Shown here piece after piece: positions 49,600 to 58,850 of a DNA stretch of 64,000 nt. The notes beneath the pieces were generated by a model that was not told the DNA's origin, did no database searches, and worked only from the letters and a program-made list of their open reading frames with translations. Made by a program: the position numbers and the translations under genes. The DNA is from Eulemur rufifrons (taxonomy: Eukaryota > Chordata > Mammalia > Primates > Lemuridae), in NCBI RefSeq assembly GCF_041146395.1, contig NC_090996.1:32822738-32886737 (forward strand). Direction: 5' to 3'. Every line of letters starts with the position of its first letter. The first letter of the stretch is position 1.

Positions 49600-50677
49600 C
49601 TGTGGCTGGCAGCGCTGCGGAGGCCTTGCAAAGCGTTGGGCGTTAGCGCCTCTGGCTGAGTTGTGTTCGCAGCCGCCGCGCCGCCTCCAGCTCCCCGGGC
49701 CCCAGAGGAAGAAGGGGGTCAGGGAGGAGGTCTGTGCACCAGGGCTCACGCAAAGCAAACTCCCACAAACCTGGGTGCTAGAGCACCCAGGAAGCAACCG
49801 GCTGCCAAAGCCGCTGGCAGAGTGCGCCCTCTCCTGGCGGGGCGGGAGACCTCCCCGCTGCAGGCCTGGTACCGTGGCCCTCCCTGAAATGAGATGTCAG
49901 AAGTCCGCTGAACTTCTGATTCACAAACCTCCTTTCCAGCGTCTGGCGCGAGAAAGTGCTCAGGACTTCAAAACAGATCTGCGCTTCCAGAGCGCAGCTG
50001 TTGCTTCGCAGGAGGCAAGTGAGGCCTACATCTGGGTGGCCTTTTTGAAGACACCAACCCGTGTGCTCTCCATGCCAAACGTGGAACAGTGATGCCAAAA
50101 GACATCCAGCTAGCACCCCGCATACGTGGAGAACGCGCTTAAGAATCCACTACGATGGGAAAACAGTTCATTCTCAAAATAAAATAAAAAAAAATTCTCT
50201 TCTTCCTGTTATGGGTAGTTCTGAACGTTAGGTATTTTTTTTCCCATGGGGCCAAAAGGTACCTAAGTATATGATTGCAAGTGGAAAAATAGGGGACAGA
50301 AATCAGGTAGTGGCAGTTTTTCCATTTTCAATTGGGTGTGAATTTTTAACATAAATGCAGGGATGTAAAGCATTAATGCAACTCAAAATGTTTCAGTGAA
50401 TAAGTTTCAGCAGTTCAACAATTTATAACAATTATAAATAAACCTGTTAAATTTTTCTGGACAATGCCAACATTTGGATTTTTTTTAAACAAGTAAATTT
50501 CTTATTGACGGCACCTAAATGGTGTTTGTAGCATTTTTATCATACAGCAGATTCCATCCGTTCTCTATACTTTTCTGAGTTGTCCTATGCAAGTACGTGT
50601 TTTTAATGTTGTCTGTCTTCTGTGTTGTTTCTGTAAGTTTGCTATTAAAATACATTAAACTATTAAAAAAAAAAAAA
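49600..50677 (+). pseudogene. processed pseudogene of histone H3.3 (H3-3A type)
   Basis: A retrocopy of a histone H3.3 mRNA: GC-rich 5' leader (from about 49600), coding remnant 49741-50142, long AT-rich 3' UTR, ATTAAA at 50643, and a poly(A) tract to 50677. The coding part is about 402 bp against 411 for H3.3. Recognisable blocks include RFQSAA and QDFKTDLRF (histone-fold helix 2 region), EASEAY, and 'ccaaaagacatccagctagc' before the stop. The start codon is AGG. I see two 1-bp deletions in the N-terminal tail third, three 3-bp losses, a 2-bp insertion after EASEAY, and an in-frame stop near the end if frame is restored, so no H3 can be made. It has no introns. The 3' UTR order ('gctattaaaatacattaaac') points to H3-3A rather than H3-3B. 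It belongs to the intergenic DNA just before the ENPP7-like exons. The 214-codon open frame crossing it is a mosaic of leader and shifted H3. Confidence 0.93.
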
Positions 50678-50691
50678 GACTCCTGTCTTAG

Positions 50692-50823
50692 GTCAAGTTC
50701 CCTAAATGCAGAGCCTGAGGCAGGGATTCAGTGCATGTAATGAATTGAGGAAGAGTTCTCAGGAGATGTGAGTGAGGAAGACAGGGCAGGGGGAGGACAC
50801 TTGTTCCAGTGTGATCCCACAAG
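50692..50823. repeat. unassigned dispersed repeat abutting an exon
   Basis: 'gcagagcctgaggcagggat' and 'gcatgtaatgaattgaggaa' are words of a common mammalian dispersed repeat that I cannot name with confidence. It runs from just after the pseudogene poly(A) tract to the first ENPP7-like exon. Confidence 0.45.
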
Positions 50824-51030
50824 GAGACTGATATCATGGACTATGGTGGCTTTGGGATGCTCCTCCCCAAGTCAGGGCAGGAGGAAGCCCTTCACCAGGT
50901 GCTGAAGAATGCACACCATCGCCTCAACGTCTACAAGAAGGAGGAATTTCCAGAACACTTTCACTTTGCTAAACATGAGCGGGTTCTGCCAATTGTGATG
51001 TATGCCGACTCTGGTTACAACATCAATGGG
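50824..51030 (+). CDS. ENPP7-like exon A (69 codons)
   Basis: Open throughout, phase 0 to phase 0, ending AATGGG|gtaagt, an excellent donor. The encoded segment aligns by eye to ENPP7 residues around the 'LDYGPNGMLLPKEG' to 'MYSDLGYVIHG' stretch. The left edge is weak: the only frame-compatible AG is in 'cccacaag', preceded by a poor pyrimidine tract. If the better AG at 'ttccag' (about 50812) were used, the frame would hit a TGA. The exon may therefore have lost its real acceptor. Confidence 0.85.
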
Positions 51031-53054
51031 GTAAGTTGATTCTAAAATGAATAAAGCCATCTTGAATCTGGGAGACAACCGGTAGAGAAGGACAGCTCTG
51101 AAAAAATTAAAACATAAGTGCACACATTATAAGTTGTAACCCACTGGTTCCTAAGTGTTCCCCACCCCGTGCCCCCATGTCCTACCCAACCAACACTGCC
51201 CCAAATTATCATTGTGCAACAATAATGATCAATATCATTATTCATCAAAATTGTACCCAGTACTGCACTAACAGGGGGCATTTCATTTTCATCTTCCCAA
51301 CAACCCTATAAAATAAATGCTCTTAGTTCCCGTTTCAATGAAGAAGAAATCAAACCCTAGAGAGAAGTGACTTGAGATTAGAAATGTAAGGTTGAGGTTT
51401 GACCCCAAGCCTGTGCACTCAATCATTACACACAGATCAGCAAAGATTCACCAAGAAAGCCACCCCACTGGTTCTCATTTTCTCATATCAAAAAACATGC
51501 CAAGTCTTGCTCACATGAAAACTTATCCACAGATGCTTATAACAGCATTATTCATAATAACCAAATGGTGGCAACAACCCAAATGTCCGTCAACAGATGG
51601 ATGGATAAACAAATATGTTCCATCCCTATTATGGAACATTACACAGCCAGAAACAGGAATGAGGTACAGATTGACGCTGCAACATGGATCAACTGTGAAA
51701 ACATGATGCTCAGTGCAAGAAGCCAGACACAAAAGGCCACGTATTGTATGATTCCATTTATACGAAATGTCCAGAACAGGCAGAAAGATTGGTGGTTGCC
51801 AGGAGCCAGGGATGGGGGGAAGTCAGGGAAAATGAGGTTGTGAGTGCTGATGGGTACATGGTTTCTTGTGGGGGGAATGAAAATGTTCTGAAATCGATTG
51901 TGGTGATGGTTGCACCACTCTGTGAATATACTAAACATCACTGAACTGTATACTTTACATGTGTGAACTGTGTGGTATATAAATTATATCTCAATTAAGC
52001 TCTTATAAAAAAAATAAATAAACAAGCTTAAAGAAGAAAACACTAAAACCAATGCTAATTGGGAAAGATAAACAAGGTGGTCTGGTTTTTGTTAACTGCC
52101 AACCAATAATTCATGGCAGAAACAAAGTTTAGATGATGTTATAAACACCCGTGGCAGAAGACCGCCCCAGGTGGAGCTTGAAGAACTCTTGCTGTGAACA
52201 GGAACCAAATGTGATAATTATGTTTGCAACTTGTTTACTCTCAGCTTGTTACAACTCCAGAGTATAACGGGTACAGGAAAACTCATGGGGTTATTGTTTA
52301 ATGTTGGTGGAGACATTAACAGTAAAATGCAACAATGTATCACCTAAGATATATTCATATTTTATCCCTCAAGTGGCCCAGAACGCTGTGATCCGTCACA
52401 TGCCCAGAGCTAAGGCCTTGCCAAGGAGAAATTCCATAATCACCTCGCCTGTCTGTAAACCTGGTTCATGCTGTTTGCAACTCAACAGTCTGGGGAGTGC
52501 CTTGAGGGCATTTAATGGGACATGCACATTCTCAATTGCCCAACTGGACAGTTTGAGGGAGCAGGGTGCTGTGATCAGGGTAATCTGCTGCTGAACTCAC
52601 CATTAGGCAGAAAACCCTTTGGGTCTCAAAGCCTCTCACTGAATACACTTTGCAGATTCCCATCCACCCGCCTGCCCTGCAGTGCAGGGTACAGTGGACC
52701 TCACTCATCTCAGGGATGCAAGTGCTTGTGAGACCCTTACCAGGGCGTTCACCCCTGACGGGCCACCCCATGGCCTCAGAGGCAGTTGGGTTGGTTTCTT
52801 CAGCCCGAGCTGAGCAGACAGGCACTTTCCATATCCACCAGGCCACAAATATCAGAGCAACTTCTCAATGTACACAGCATCACATTTCTTACATGCTACA
52901 ATATACATGTTGATCTGAGAACATAGAAACAGTGTCATGACTGATGTTACTTCACCATCTGAAAAGGGGGACAGAACAAAAATGCAACTTGGTATTTATT
53001 AATAAACAATTACCTAGAATCCTGACCCCCTCCTAACCACCCTCCAAAAAAAAA

Positions 53055-53090
<36 letters not shown>

Positions 53091-56000
53091 GCGCTTGCTA
53101 CCGATGACTCAGTACAGGTTCCTTAATCTCTGTCCCTCAGTTTCCCAAGCTGATCGTAGAGATGATCATAATAGCACCCTTGCTAGGCTGCTGTGCGGAT
53201 AAAAGGAATTAATGTATATTCATAAAGAATTCAGGACAATACATGGTACATAGTGCTATATGCTTGAGCTTAGCATTCTTGTCAATATTATTATTATTAT
53301 CTTGTTGTTTCCAATGGGCATGCTTTCTTCATTCTCTTTCTTAAAGACTTTTAATGCCTTGGTATTCTCCTGCCACTGTGGGTAGCGGTGTCCTTGTAGT
53401 TTAAATTTTCAAAGATTTCATAAATCCAACAAGCATGACATTAACTGACAGTTTTCTTTCAGGGGACTGGAATTGAAATGGCTCTTTTATTATTATTGTT
53501 TTTCAGCAAATTATACTATATTTCAACAAAGGTGATCATGGCTTTGATAATATCCTTATGGACATGAAGACTGCATTCAGAGCTTTTGGGCCAGATTTCA
53601 AGAAGAATCACCTGGCTGAGCCTTTTGACAGCAGTCATATCTACCCACTGACGTGCAAGCTCCTAGGAGTTGGCCCCGAGCCCCACAGTGGCTCCCTGGA
53701 GGTCACCCAGGAAACGCTCGTGGACTCTCATGACCAGGTGAGACACAAAAGCAGCTGCCAAAAAATTGTCAGCATAGCCTGCTCTGTCCTGAGATGGGAA
53801 AGAATCAAAAGGGGTCTCCTGGGGTGGAAAAAAAAAATTTCAAACTGAACAATCCTGTTTGCCAGCTGCTTTGGAGCCCTCGGAGCAAAATAGCAACATA
53901 CACAGATAGCGGACGAAGTGGGGAAGCCATAGCGCCTTTCATCCATAAAGAAAGTCAGGCTATAATCCTTCTGATCCCCGGGAAATCGTGTACAGTCTGC
54001 CCCCAAGATGCCCCGGGTAGATACAGAGAATCAGCCTTCCTTCAGCAACGCAGAAAGCTGCTCAGAGGAGAACAACAAAGCCTCACAATCCCTCTCATTG
54101 CTGAAAACAAGACAGAGGAAGTCTGAAATGGGATTGCTAATTCTTAAGACTTCAAAACCCTAAATCTGAGTGATAAAAAGCAGGAATAAACTCATCTCTG
54201 AGGTGTGGCGTCACCCTTGTGGAGTAGATTGTTTACAAACACTGGCCATCATTTCTTCTGCCAGGAGAGGCTTAGTCGAGTGTTTATTACACTCAAAAAG
54301 GAGTGACATACAACACATCCTTTCCCTTCTGCTAAGCCACTGCCCACGATCTTCTTGTGAACAGACAGGAAGCAGTCCCTTCTTTGCTGAAAACTAATTA
54401 AACGACTGATTCACCTAATTACCAAGGATTTTTTTCTTCTTAAGCTTAAAAGTTTTGCTACAACTGTTTGCCCCTCCCTGTCCCACCACCCATCAGGAGC
54501 CTGGGGTAAGGCGTTGGACTGGCAGTTGCTAATAAGCAGGACATCCGCAAACTGATTTCCAGAGAACTGGATTTTAGCAAATTGGTCATTTGGTAAAGTG
54601 GCCATTAGGCAAATGGGTCATTTGGCGAAGAGGTCATTTAGTAAATCGGCTTTCAATAATTTGCCCTATGAAATTTTCTCTAGAGTGAGCACTTTCTTGG
54701 GTTAAATGTACATTTCATTTCCATAATTAATATTCACTAGCGGCTGGATGGGAAACTTCCCAGGGAACCAGGAGCAGCCAGAACAGCCTCTTAATAATTG
54801 GGCAATTAAAAACCCTCTGGTTTTTTTTAACAGGAGTGGAGATACAGAGGGCATCTGCTCTCCAAAACACAGTCATCCGGCTCGGCAGCGTCACCAGCGT
54901 TCTTGCGGTTCTGTTTGTGGCTAGTGGGACATACTCAGCCATTTATCAGAAAAAGAAGTAAGTGGTCTTTGAGCCTCCTGTAGTTGATTGTCACACATTG
55001 TAATAACCCATTTCAACCACTTCCTGTATGCCACAGGGGTCCAGCACTCTGAGAACCCAGCAACCCCAGCTGCCTTCAGGGGCTTTCAACCCAGACAGTC
55101 CCAGAAGGCTCAGGGATGTTTAATAACTTGCTGTCACAGTCTTGAAATTCTTGATTTTTTGAGACAGAGTCTCGCTCTGTTGCCCGGGCTAGAGTGCTGT
55201 GGCATCAGCCTAGCTCACAACAACCTCAAACTCCTGAGTTCAAGCGATCCTCCTGCCTCAGCCTCCTAAGTAGCTGGGACTACAGGCGAGCACCACCACA
55301 CCTGGCTAATTTTTTCTATTTTTAGTAGAGACGGGGGGCGGGGGGGGGGGGTCTCACTCTTGCTCAGGCTGGTCTTGAACTCCTGACCTCAAGCGTTCCT
55401 CCCATCTTGGCCTCCCAGAGTGCTAGGATTACAGGCATGAGCCACCGCACCTGGTCAAAATTGTTGGATTTTTTTTTTTTTTTTAACAAGGGCTCCACAT
55501 TTTCGCTCTTCACTGAGTCCCGAAAATTGTGCAGCCCGTTGTATTCATTTCCAAGGACTATGGTAACAAAGAACCACAACCTGGGTGGTTGAAAACAACA
55601 GAAATTTATTGTCTCGCAGACCTGGACGCTAGAAGTCCAAAATAAAGGTGTCAGCAGAGCCATGTTCCCTCTGAAACCCTCGGAAGAGAATCCCTCTTTG
55701 TCCTTCCAGCTCCTGGCAGAGGCCGGCAATCCTCAGTGTTCCTTGGCTTCCACACGCATCACTCTGATCTTTGCCTCCGTCACCACGTGGCCACCTTCCC
55801 CCATCTCTGTCTTCACAGGGCATCCTCTTTTATAAGGACACCGGTCATTGGATTCGTCCCCAATTATAGGTATAACTCAACTTGGTTACATCTACATAGA
55901 CCCTATTTCCAAATAAGGTCACATTCCCAGGTGTTGAAGATTGGGACTTCCAACTTATCCTTTTAGGGGTACAATTTAACCCATAACACAGGTCCTGCCA

Positions 56001-57272
56001 CCAACCAAAGCATTACATGGCCCTGGTGCACCTCATTCTGCTTCTCGATAGTTATGTTATTAGACTGAGCCTCTCGTTTCCTTATCACACCCATCCCTGA
56101 CCAATCTGCTTTAACACAGCTCCTGTCTTGACAGCACGGGGCCCCCGGAGCATTAATTACAAACAGCCTAAGGAGAGCGGGAACTTTACTTAACCTTAAA
56201 TTCCATTACAGAGTCCACATTTAATGTAATTTATATTTGAACTATAAAAATTTTCTATAAGTTGAAACATGACCTATAAAGGTCTCTACACCCTGAAGCA
56301 ACATTTTAGAAAGAAATCAATTGGTCCTTTTCTACAGAAACCATTAACCATAAGAGAGATAAAGAAAAAAACCTCAATGGACTGATTGAACTTCCATGCC
56401 CACGGCATAATTTCTAAAAGGCAACCATTCCATACGATGAAAATGCCTTAGGTTATTGTTATTTTCTTGAAAGCCTCAGATCCAGAAGTTGAATCTTTAC
56501 TACAGTTTGAGCACATACATACCCCCTCTTGCAACTGGAGGACAGCTCAGATTGTCCTAATGCTTCTCTTCATATCAACACCACATGAACTTTTACGTTT
56601 TAAGTAACTGCCCTAATCTTTACTTGCACCTGAACTTACAACACCTGTGAGGTCTATGGGACATTAAAAAATCTCTTTTAGTGCATTGCTCCTTCCAGAT
56701 TCAGATCTAAGACATATGACCTCTGTCCCTCCCAAGAGCCCACACACAAAGAAAAAGGTTCCTTCTCTAGGGACAGGTCAGTTCTGTGGCCCCACGGAGT
56801 CCTTCCTCAATCTGCTTTCCAAATATGGCATCAGGAAATGCTGGCCTAGCCTAGATGTATTAATATCTTAGTATAACATCATGCAGTATTACTTACCATG
56901 GCACTGACTGTCCATGCCCTTTTGCTCCTCAGAGAAAAGGTAATTGATACTTATTACGTGAGTTAATAGAATAAGCCTGGGATGTATGAGTGTAACTCAC
57001 CTGCTCCCGTTGGTTTTCATTGTTTACCGCAGGCAGAGAGCTGAGCAAAACAGCCAAAGCAAACCAGCGCCCCTGAACCAGCTCTGAAGCCAGCCTCCCC
57101 TGGCCAGCAAGACCCAGCCCTGGATAAAACTCTCGGGCGACTGTCTCAGGACACAGTGACTGAGAGGATGTACGCAGCCTCTCAGACCCAGAAACCACTG
57201 ATGCTGTTTGAACACACAGCAATAACCACAGCCCACCATCTTTATTTAAATCAACAGCATTCAGGGAATAAA
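50824..57272 (+). CDS. ENPP7-like ectonucleotide pyrophosphatase/phosphodiesterase, 3' exons only
   Basis: Exons 50824-51030, 53507-53737, 54445-54505 (inferred), 54834-54957 and 57033-57086 give a C-terminal ENPP part ending at TGA 57084-57086; AATAAA is at 57267-57272. The first two exons are clear homologues of ENPP7 (alkaline sphingomyelinase): '[11 protein letters not shown]', '[18 protein letters not shown]', '[10 protein letters not shown]' and '[14 protein letters not shown]'. The His in GDHGFDN is the third-site metal ligand of the family. ENPPs are secretory-pathway metalloenzymes that hydrolyse phosphodiester bonds; ENPP7 acts on choline phospholipids outside the cell. The last exons encode a hydrophobic span ([19 protein letters not shown]) and a short basic tail, giving type I topology. 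I could not find upstream exons with the catalytic Thr, the other metal ligands or a signal peptide in 50 kb. It is therefore either a 5'-truncated remnant with intact exons, or a gene with exons I missed. Same strand as EEF2KMT, about 1.3 kb upstream. Substrate is not predictable from this part. Confidence 0.8.
51031..53506 (+). other. ENPP7-like intron with MIR, L1 and MIR repeats
   Basis: Antisense MIR at about 51235-51430 ('cccaacaaccctataaaata'). Sense L1M 3' end at about 51480-52020 ('aacagcattattcataataa', 'cccaaatgtccgtcaacaga', 'ttgcaccactctgtgaatat'). TA microsatellite at 53057-53087. Sense MIR at about 53100-53290 ('ggttccttaatctctgtccc'). The middle part, 52020-53040, has no nameable feature. 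Confidence 0.7.
53507..53737 (+). CDS. ENPP7-like exon B (77 codons)
   Basis: Strong acceptor ('ttattgtttttcag') and donor (CCAG|gtgaga), 231 bp, phase 0 at both ends, no stop. It encodes the [10 protein letters not shown] metal-site motif, '[14 protein letters not shown]', '[19 protein letters not shown]' and '[10 protein letters not shown]', matching the C-terminal end of the ENPP7 catalytic domain. After this point similarity to ENPP7 fades. Confidence 0.92.
54445..54505 (+). CDS. candidate ENPP7-like exon C (61 bp), inferred
   Basis: Exon B ends in phase 0 but the transmembrane exon needs one extra base before it. A 61-bp stretch with a strong acceptor ('ttttttcttcttaag') and donor (CTGGG|gtaagg) supplies exactly that, is open in the needed frame, and joins to Gly at the next exon. 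The product is a short Ser/Thr/Pro-containing linker with no homology that I recognise. This is a frame-and-splice-site argument only. Confidence 0.45.
54575..54655 (+). repeat. degenerate short tandem repeat
   Basis: About five imperfect units of roughly 15-17 bp built on 'aaatnggtcatttgg' ('aaattggtcatttggtaaag', 'aaatgggtcatttggcgaag', 'aggtcatttagtaaatcgg'). It lies in the intron between candidate exon C and the transmembrane exon. Confidence 0.7.
54834..54957 (+). CDS. ENPP7-like transmembrane exon D
   Basis: Acceptor 'ggttttttttaacag', donor AAGAA|gtaagt, 124 bp (2+120+2). In the frame that joins correctly to the final exon it encodes about 40 residues with a hydrophobic span followed by QKKK, i.e. 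a membrane anchor with a basic stop-transfer end. The other frames lack this pattern. That the frame is open and joins exon E without a break supports both. Confidence 0.7.
55154..55457 (-). mobile_element. Alu SINE, antisense, in last ENPP7-like intron
   Basis: 'tttttgagacagagtctcgc', 'ggcatcagcctagctcacaa', a G run at about 55333-55350 replacing part of the linker, and 'ccaccgcacctggtc' at the end. Confidence 0.9.
55536..55990 (-). mobile_element. ERVL-MaLR LTR (MLT1/MST-like), antisense
   Basis: It shows 'atggtaacaaagaaccacaa', 'cctgggtggttgaaaacaac', 'ttttataaggacaccggtca', 'ttggattcgtccccaattat' and 'ctatttccaaataaggtcac', and ends 'ttaacccataacac'. Inserted in the last ENPP7-like intron. 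Confidence 0.78.
55991..57032. other. rest of last ENPP7-like intron
   Basis: AT-rich, without a nameable repeat or exon. Confidence 0.35.
57033..57272 (+). CDS. ENPP7-like final exon E and 3' UTR
   Basis: Acceptor 'tgtttaccgcag'. The split Lys codon is completed and 17 more residues (Q/R/E/N/S/K-rich cytoplasmic tail ending PLNQL) precede TGA 57084-57086. A 3' UTR of about 180 bp ends at AATAAA 57267-57272 followed by a T-rich region. Confidence 0.7.
57267..57272 (+). terminator. polyadenylation signal AATAAA (ENPP7-like)
   Basis: Canonical hexamer about 180 bp after the stop, followed within 12 bp by a T-rich/GT-rich downstream element. Confidence 0.7.
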
Positions 57273-57945
57273 AGATGATTTTTTTTGTCAGATCTGGTGC
57301 TCTCTTGGTTCTGGTGAGGGAACAACAGATATAAGAGAATAATTGTATTCAATTAGAATTAATTCCCCTCTTGTTCTCATGGTTGAGCAGGACTCAAGTG
57401 TTTCTCATCCAAAACAAGGTAATAAGATTTAATCTGTCTCCTCATCTACCTTCTGCAAGTATATTTAACAAATTAGCTCCTGGGACTCTCCACATGGCAT
57501 TTTATGAGGGATTTGCTAAGGTAAACGTTTCAGACTGTGAACACAGTTCAAGTTCCAGGGGCAGCACCAGTGGGCTGCTAACTGCCCTGCCTTTCAACTC
57601 AAGACACAAGAACTTTGAACTAAAATACTTATTTTTTTTCTTTTCCACTCTCCCATTCCCACCTCTGTACCCTATCCCCCCCACCCCCGCCCCCGCCCCA
57701 GGAGCAGCTCCTGCTCTCCCTTCAGATCCCTTTCCCTGCAGGACCAAAGCTCCTACAGCGGAAGATGTTGCCACTGTACTTTTATACTTGTGTGATAATT
57801 ACTTCCATGTCTACTTCTCCTTGGAAGACCCTGCGCACCTGGAGGGCAGGGTCCACATCTGGGTTTTCTCACCGTTACATCTCCCAAGGCCTAACACTGC
57901 CAGGTACACAGTGGGCGCTTAATGAGTACTTGGTGAACGCAAGAC
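57273..57945 (+). other. spacer between ENPP7-like and EEF2KMT; L2 fragment
   Basis: A pyrimidine-rich C run lies near 57675-57700. From about 57770 a sense L2 3' end reads 'tgtgataattacttccatgt', 'cacctggagggcagggtcca' and 'ggtacacagtgggcgcttaa'. Confidence 0.6.
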
Positions 57946-57949
57946 TGCC

Positions 57950-58850
57950 CTGTCCCAGAGGGGTGGTGCTGATGGGGGAGAGGGCTCGGATAAGGTCACC
58001 CGGAAGGCCCTTCCCAGAAAGACTCTTCTGGAGGGGCAGGACCAGCGAGAATGATCGCGGGGCCAGGCGCCCCTCGCCACCCCGCTGGGTCCCAGACCCG
58101 CATTCGGCCCCGCCCGAAGCTCCTCCTCCAGGGCCCCGCCCCTGTCCCTGCTCCTAGGCCCGCCCCAAACCCTCTGCAAGTAACGCCTCGACCCCTCCGC
58201 AAGCCCCGTCTGGGTCTCATCTCAAACGCCCGGAGCATTTCTTGGCCCTGCCCAAAGCCCCGCCTCCAGGACTCTGGACCCCGCCCCGCGCCGGACCCGC
58301 CCTAAGCTCCGCCTCCCCACGTCTGGTCACGCCCCAAGGCCCAGCCTACGCTCCGCCCCGGGCCTGCCTCCCGAGCGCGGCCTCGGGTCTGGTCTTGGCC
58401 GGCTCTGAGCTCTGCGCCCCGCCTCCTGGACCCGGGCGTCGACTAGCCCCGCCCTAATCCCCGCCCCCAGGCCCTCACCAATCTGGTCCCGCCCCAGCCC
58501 CGCCCCCAGCACCCTATGGCCCCGCCCCAGAGCCCGCCTCCTCCCGGCACTGGCCCCGCTTCCGCCCGGTCTCCCGGCAACCCCGCGGCCCCGCCCCCGC
58601 CATGGCGCCCGAGGAGAGCGCGGGGACTGAGCGGCTGCTGTGGAGCTTCGAGCGCCGCTTCCTGGCGGCGCGCGCGCTGCGCTCCTTCCCCTGGCAGGTG
58701 GGCGGCGGGGCACGCGGCGGGGCGGGAGGACTGCCGGGCGGTCTCGGGCTCACGGCCCCGGCCCTGGCGCCACGTGAGCGCCTCGGTTTCCGCACCGGGC
58801 CCTGGTCCGGGGCTGGGCCCGCGTGGGCGGTGGCGGGGCAGACCCCCGCC
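57950..58850 (+). promoter_or_regulatory. EEF2KMT CpG island promoter with GC-box array
   Basis: GC-rich, CpG-rich sequence around the EEF2KMT start. I count about 17 GC-box (CCCCGCC/CCCGCCC-like) cores between 58105 and 58600, spaced irregularly by 10-60 bp in a semi-repetitive 'ccccgcc...agctccgcctcc' pattern. A CCAAT box lies near 58468. No TATA box is apparent, as is typical for housekeeping genes with Sp/KLF-driven, dispersed initiation. The transcription start is not determinable here. Confidence 0.8.
58602..58697 (+). CDS. EEF2KMT exon 1 (32 codons)
   Basis: From ATG to TGGCAG|gtgggc. It encodes 'MAPEESAGTERLLWSFERR' through FPWQ, inside the CpG island. Confidence 0.95.

Noticed and set aside
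49448..50092. 214-codon open frame as a novel gene
   Set aside because: It is a read-through of an L2 fragment, the H3.3 retrocopy leader and frame-shifted H3.3 coding sequence.
51565..51843. Open frame with L1-like wording as a gene
   Set aside because: It lies inside an old L1 3' end in an ENPP7-like intron. It is a transposon remnant and not a host gene.
53738..54126. Read-through of exon B into the intron as the real C-terminus
   Set aside because: A strong donor ends exon B. Read-through gives a lysine-rich nonsense tail with no conserved feature, and a separate frame for the membrane exon would be wasted. It remains possible as an alternative 3' end.
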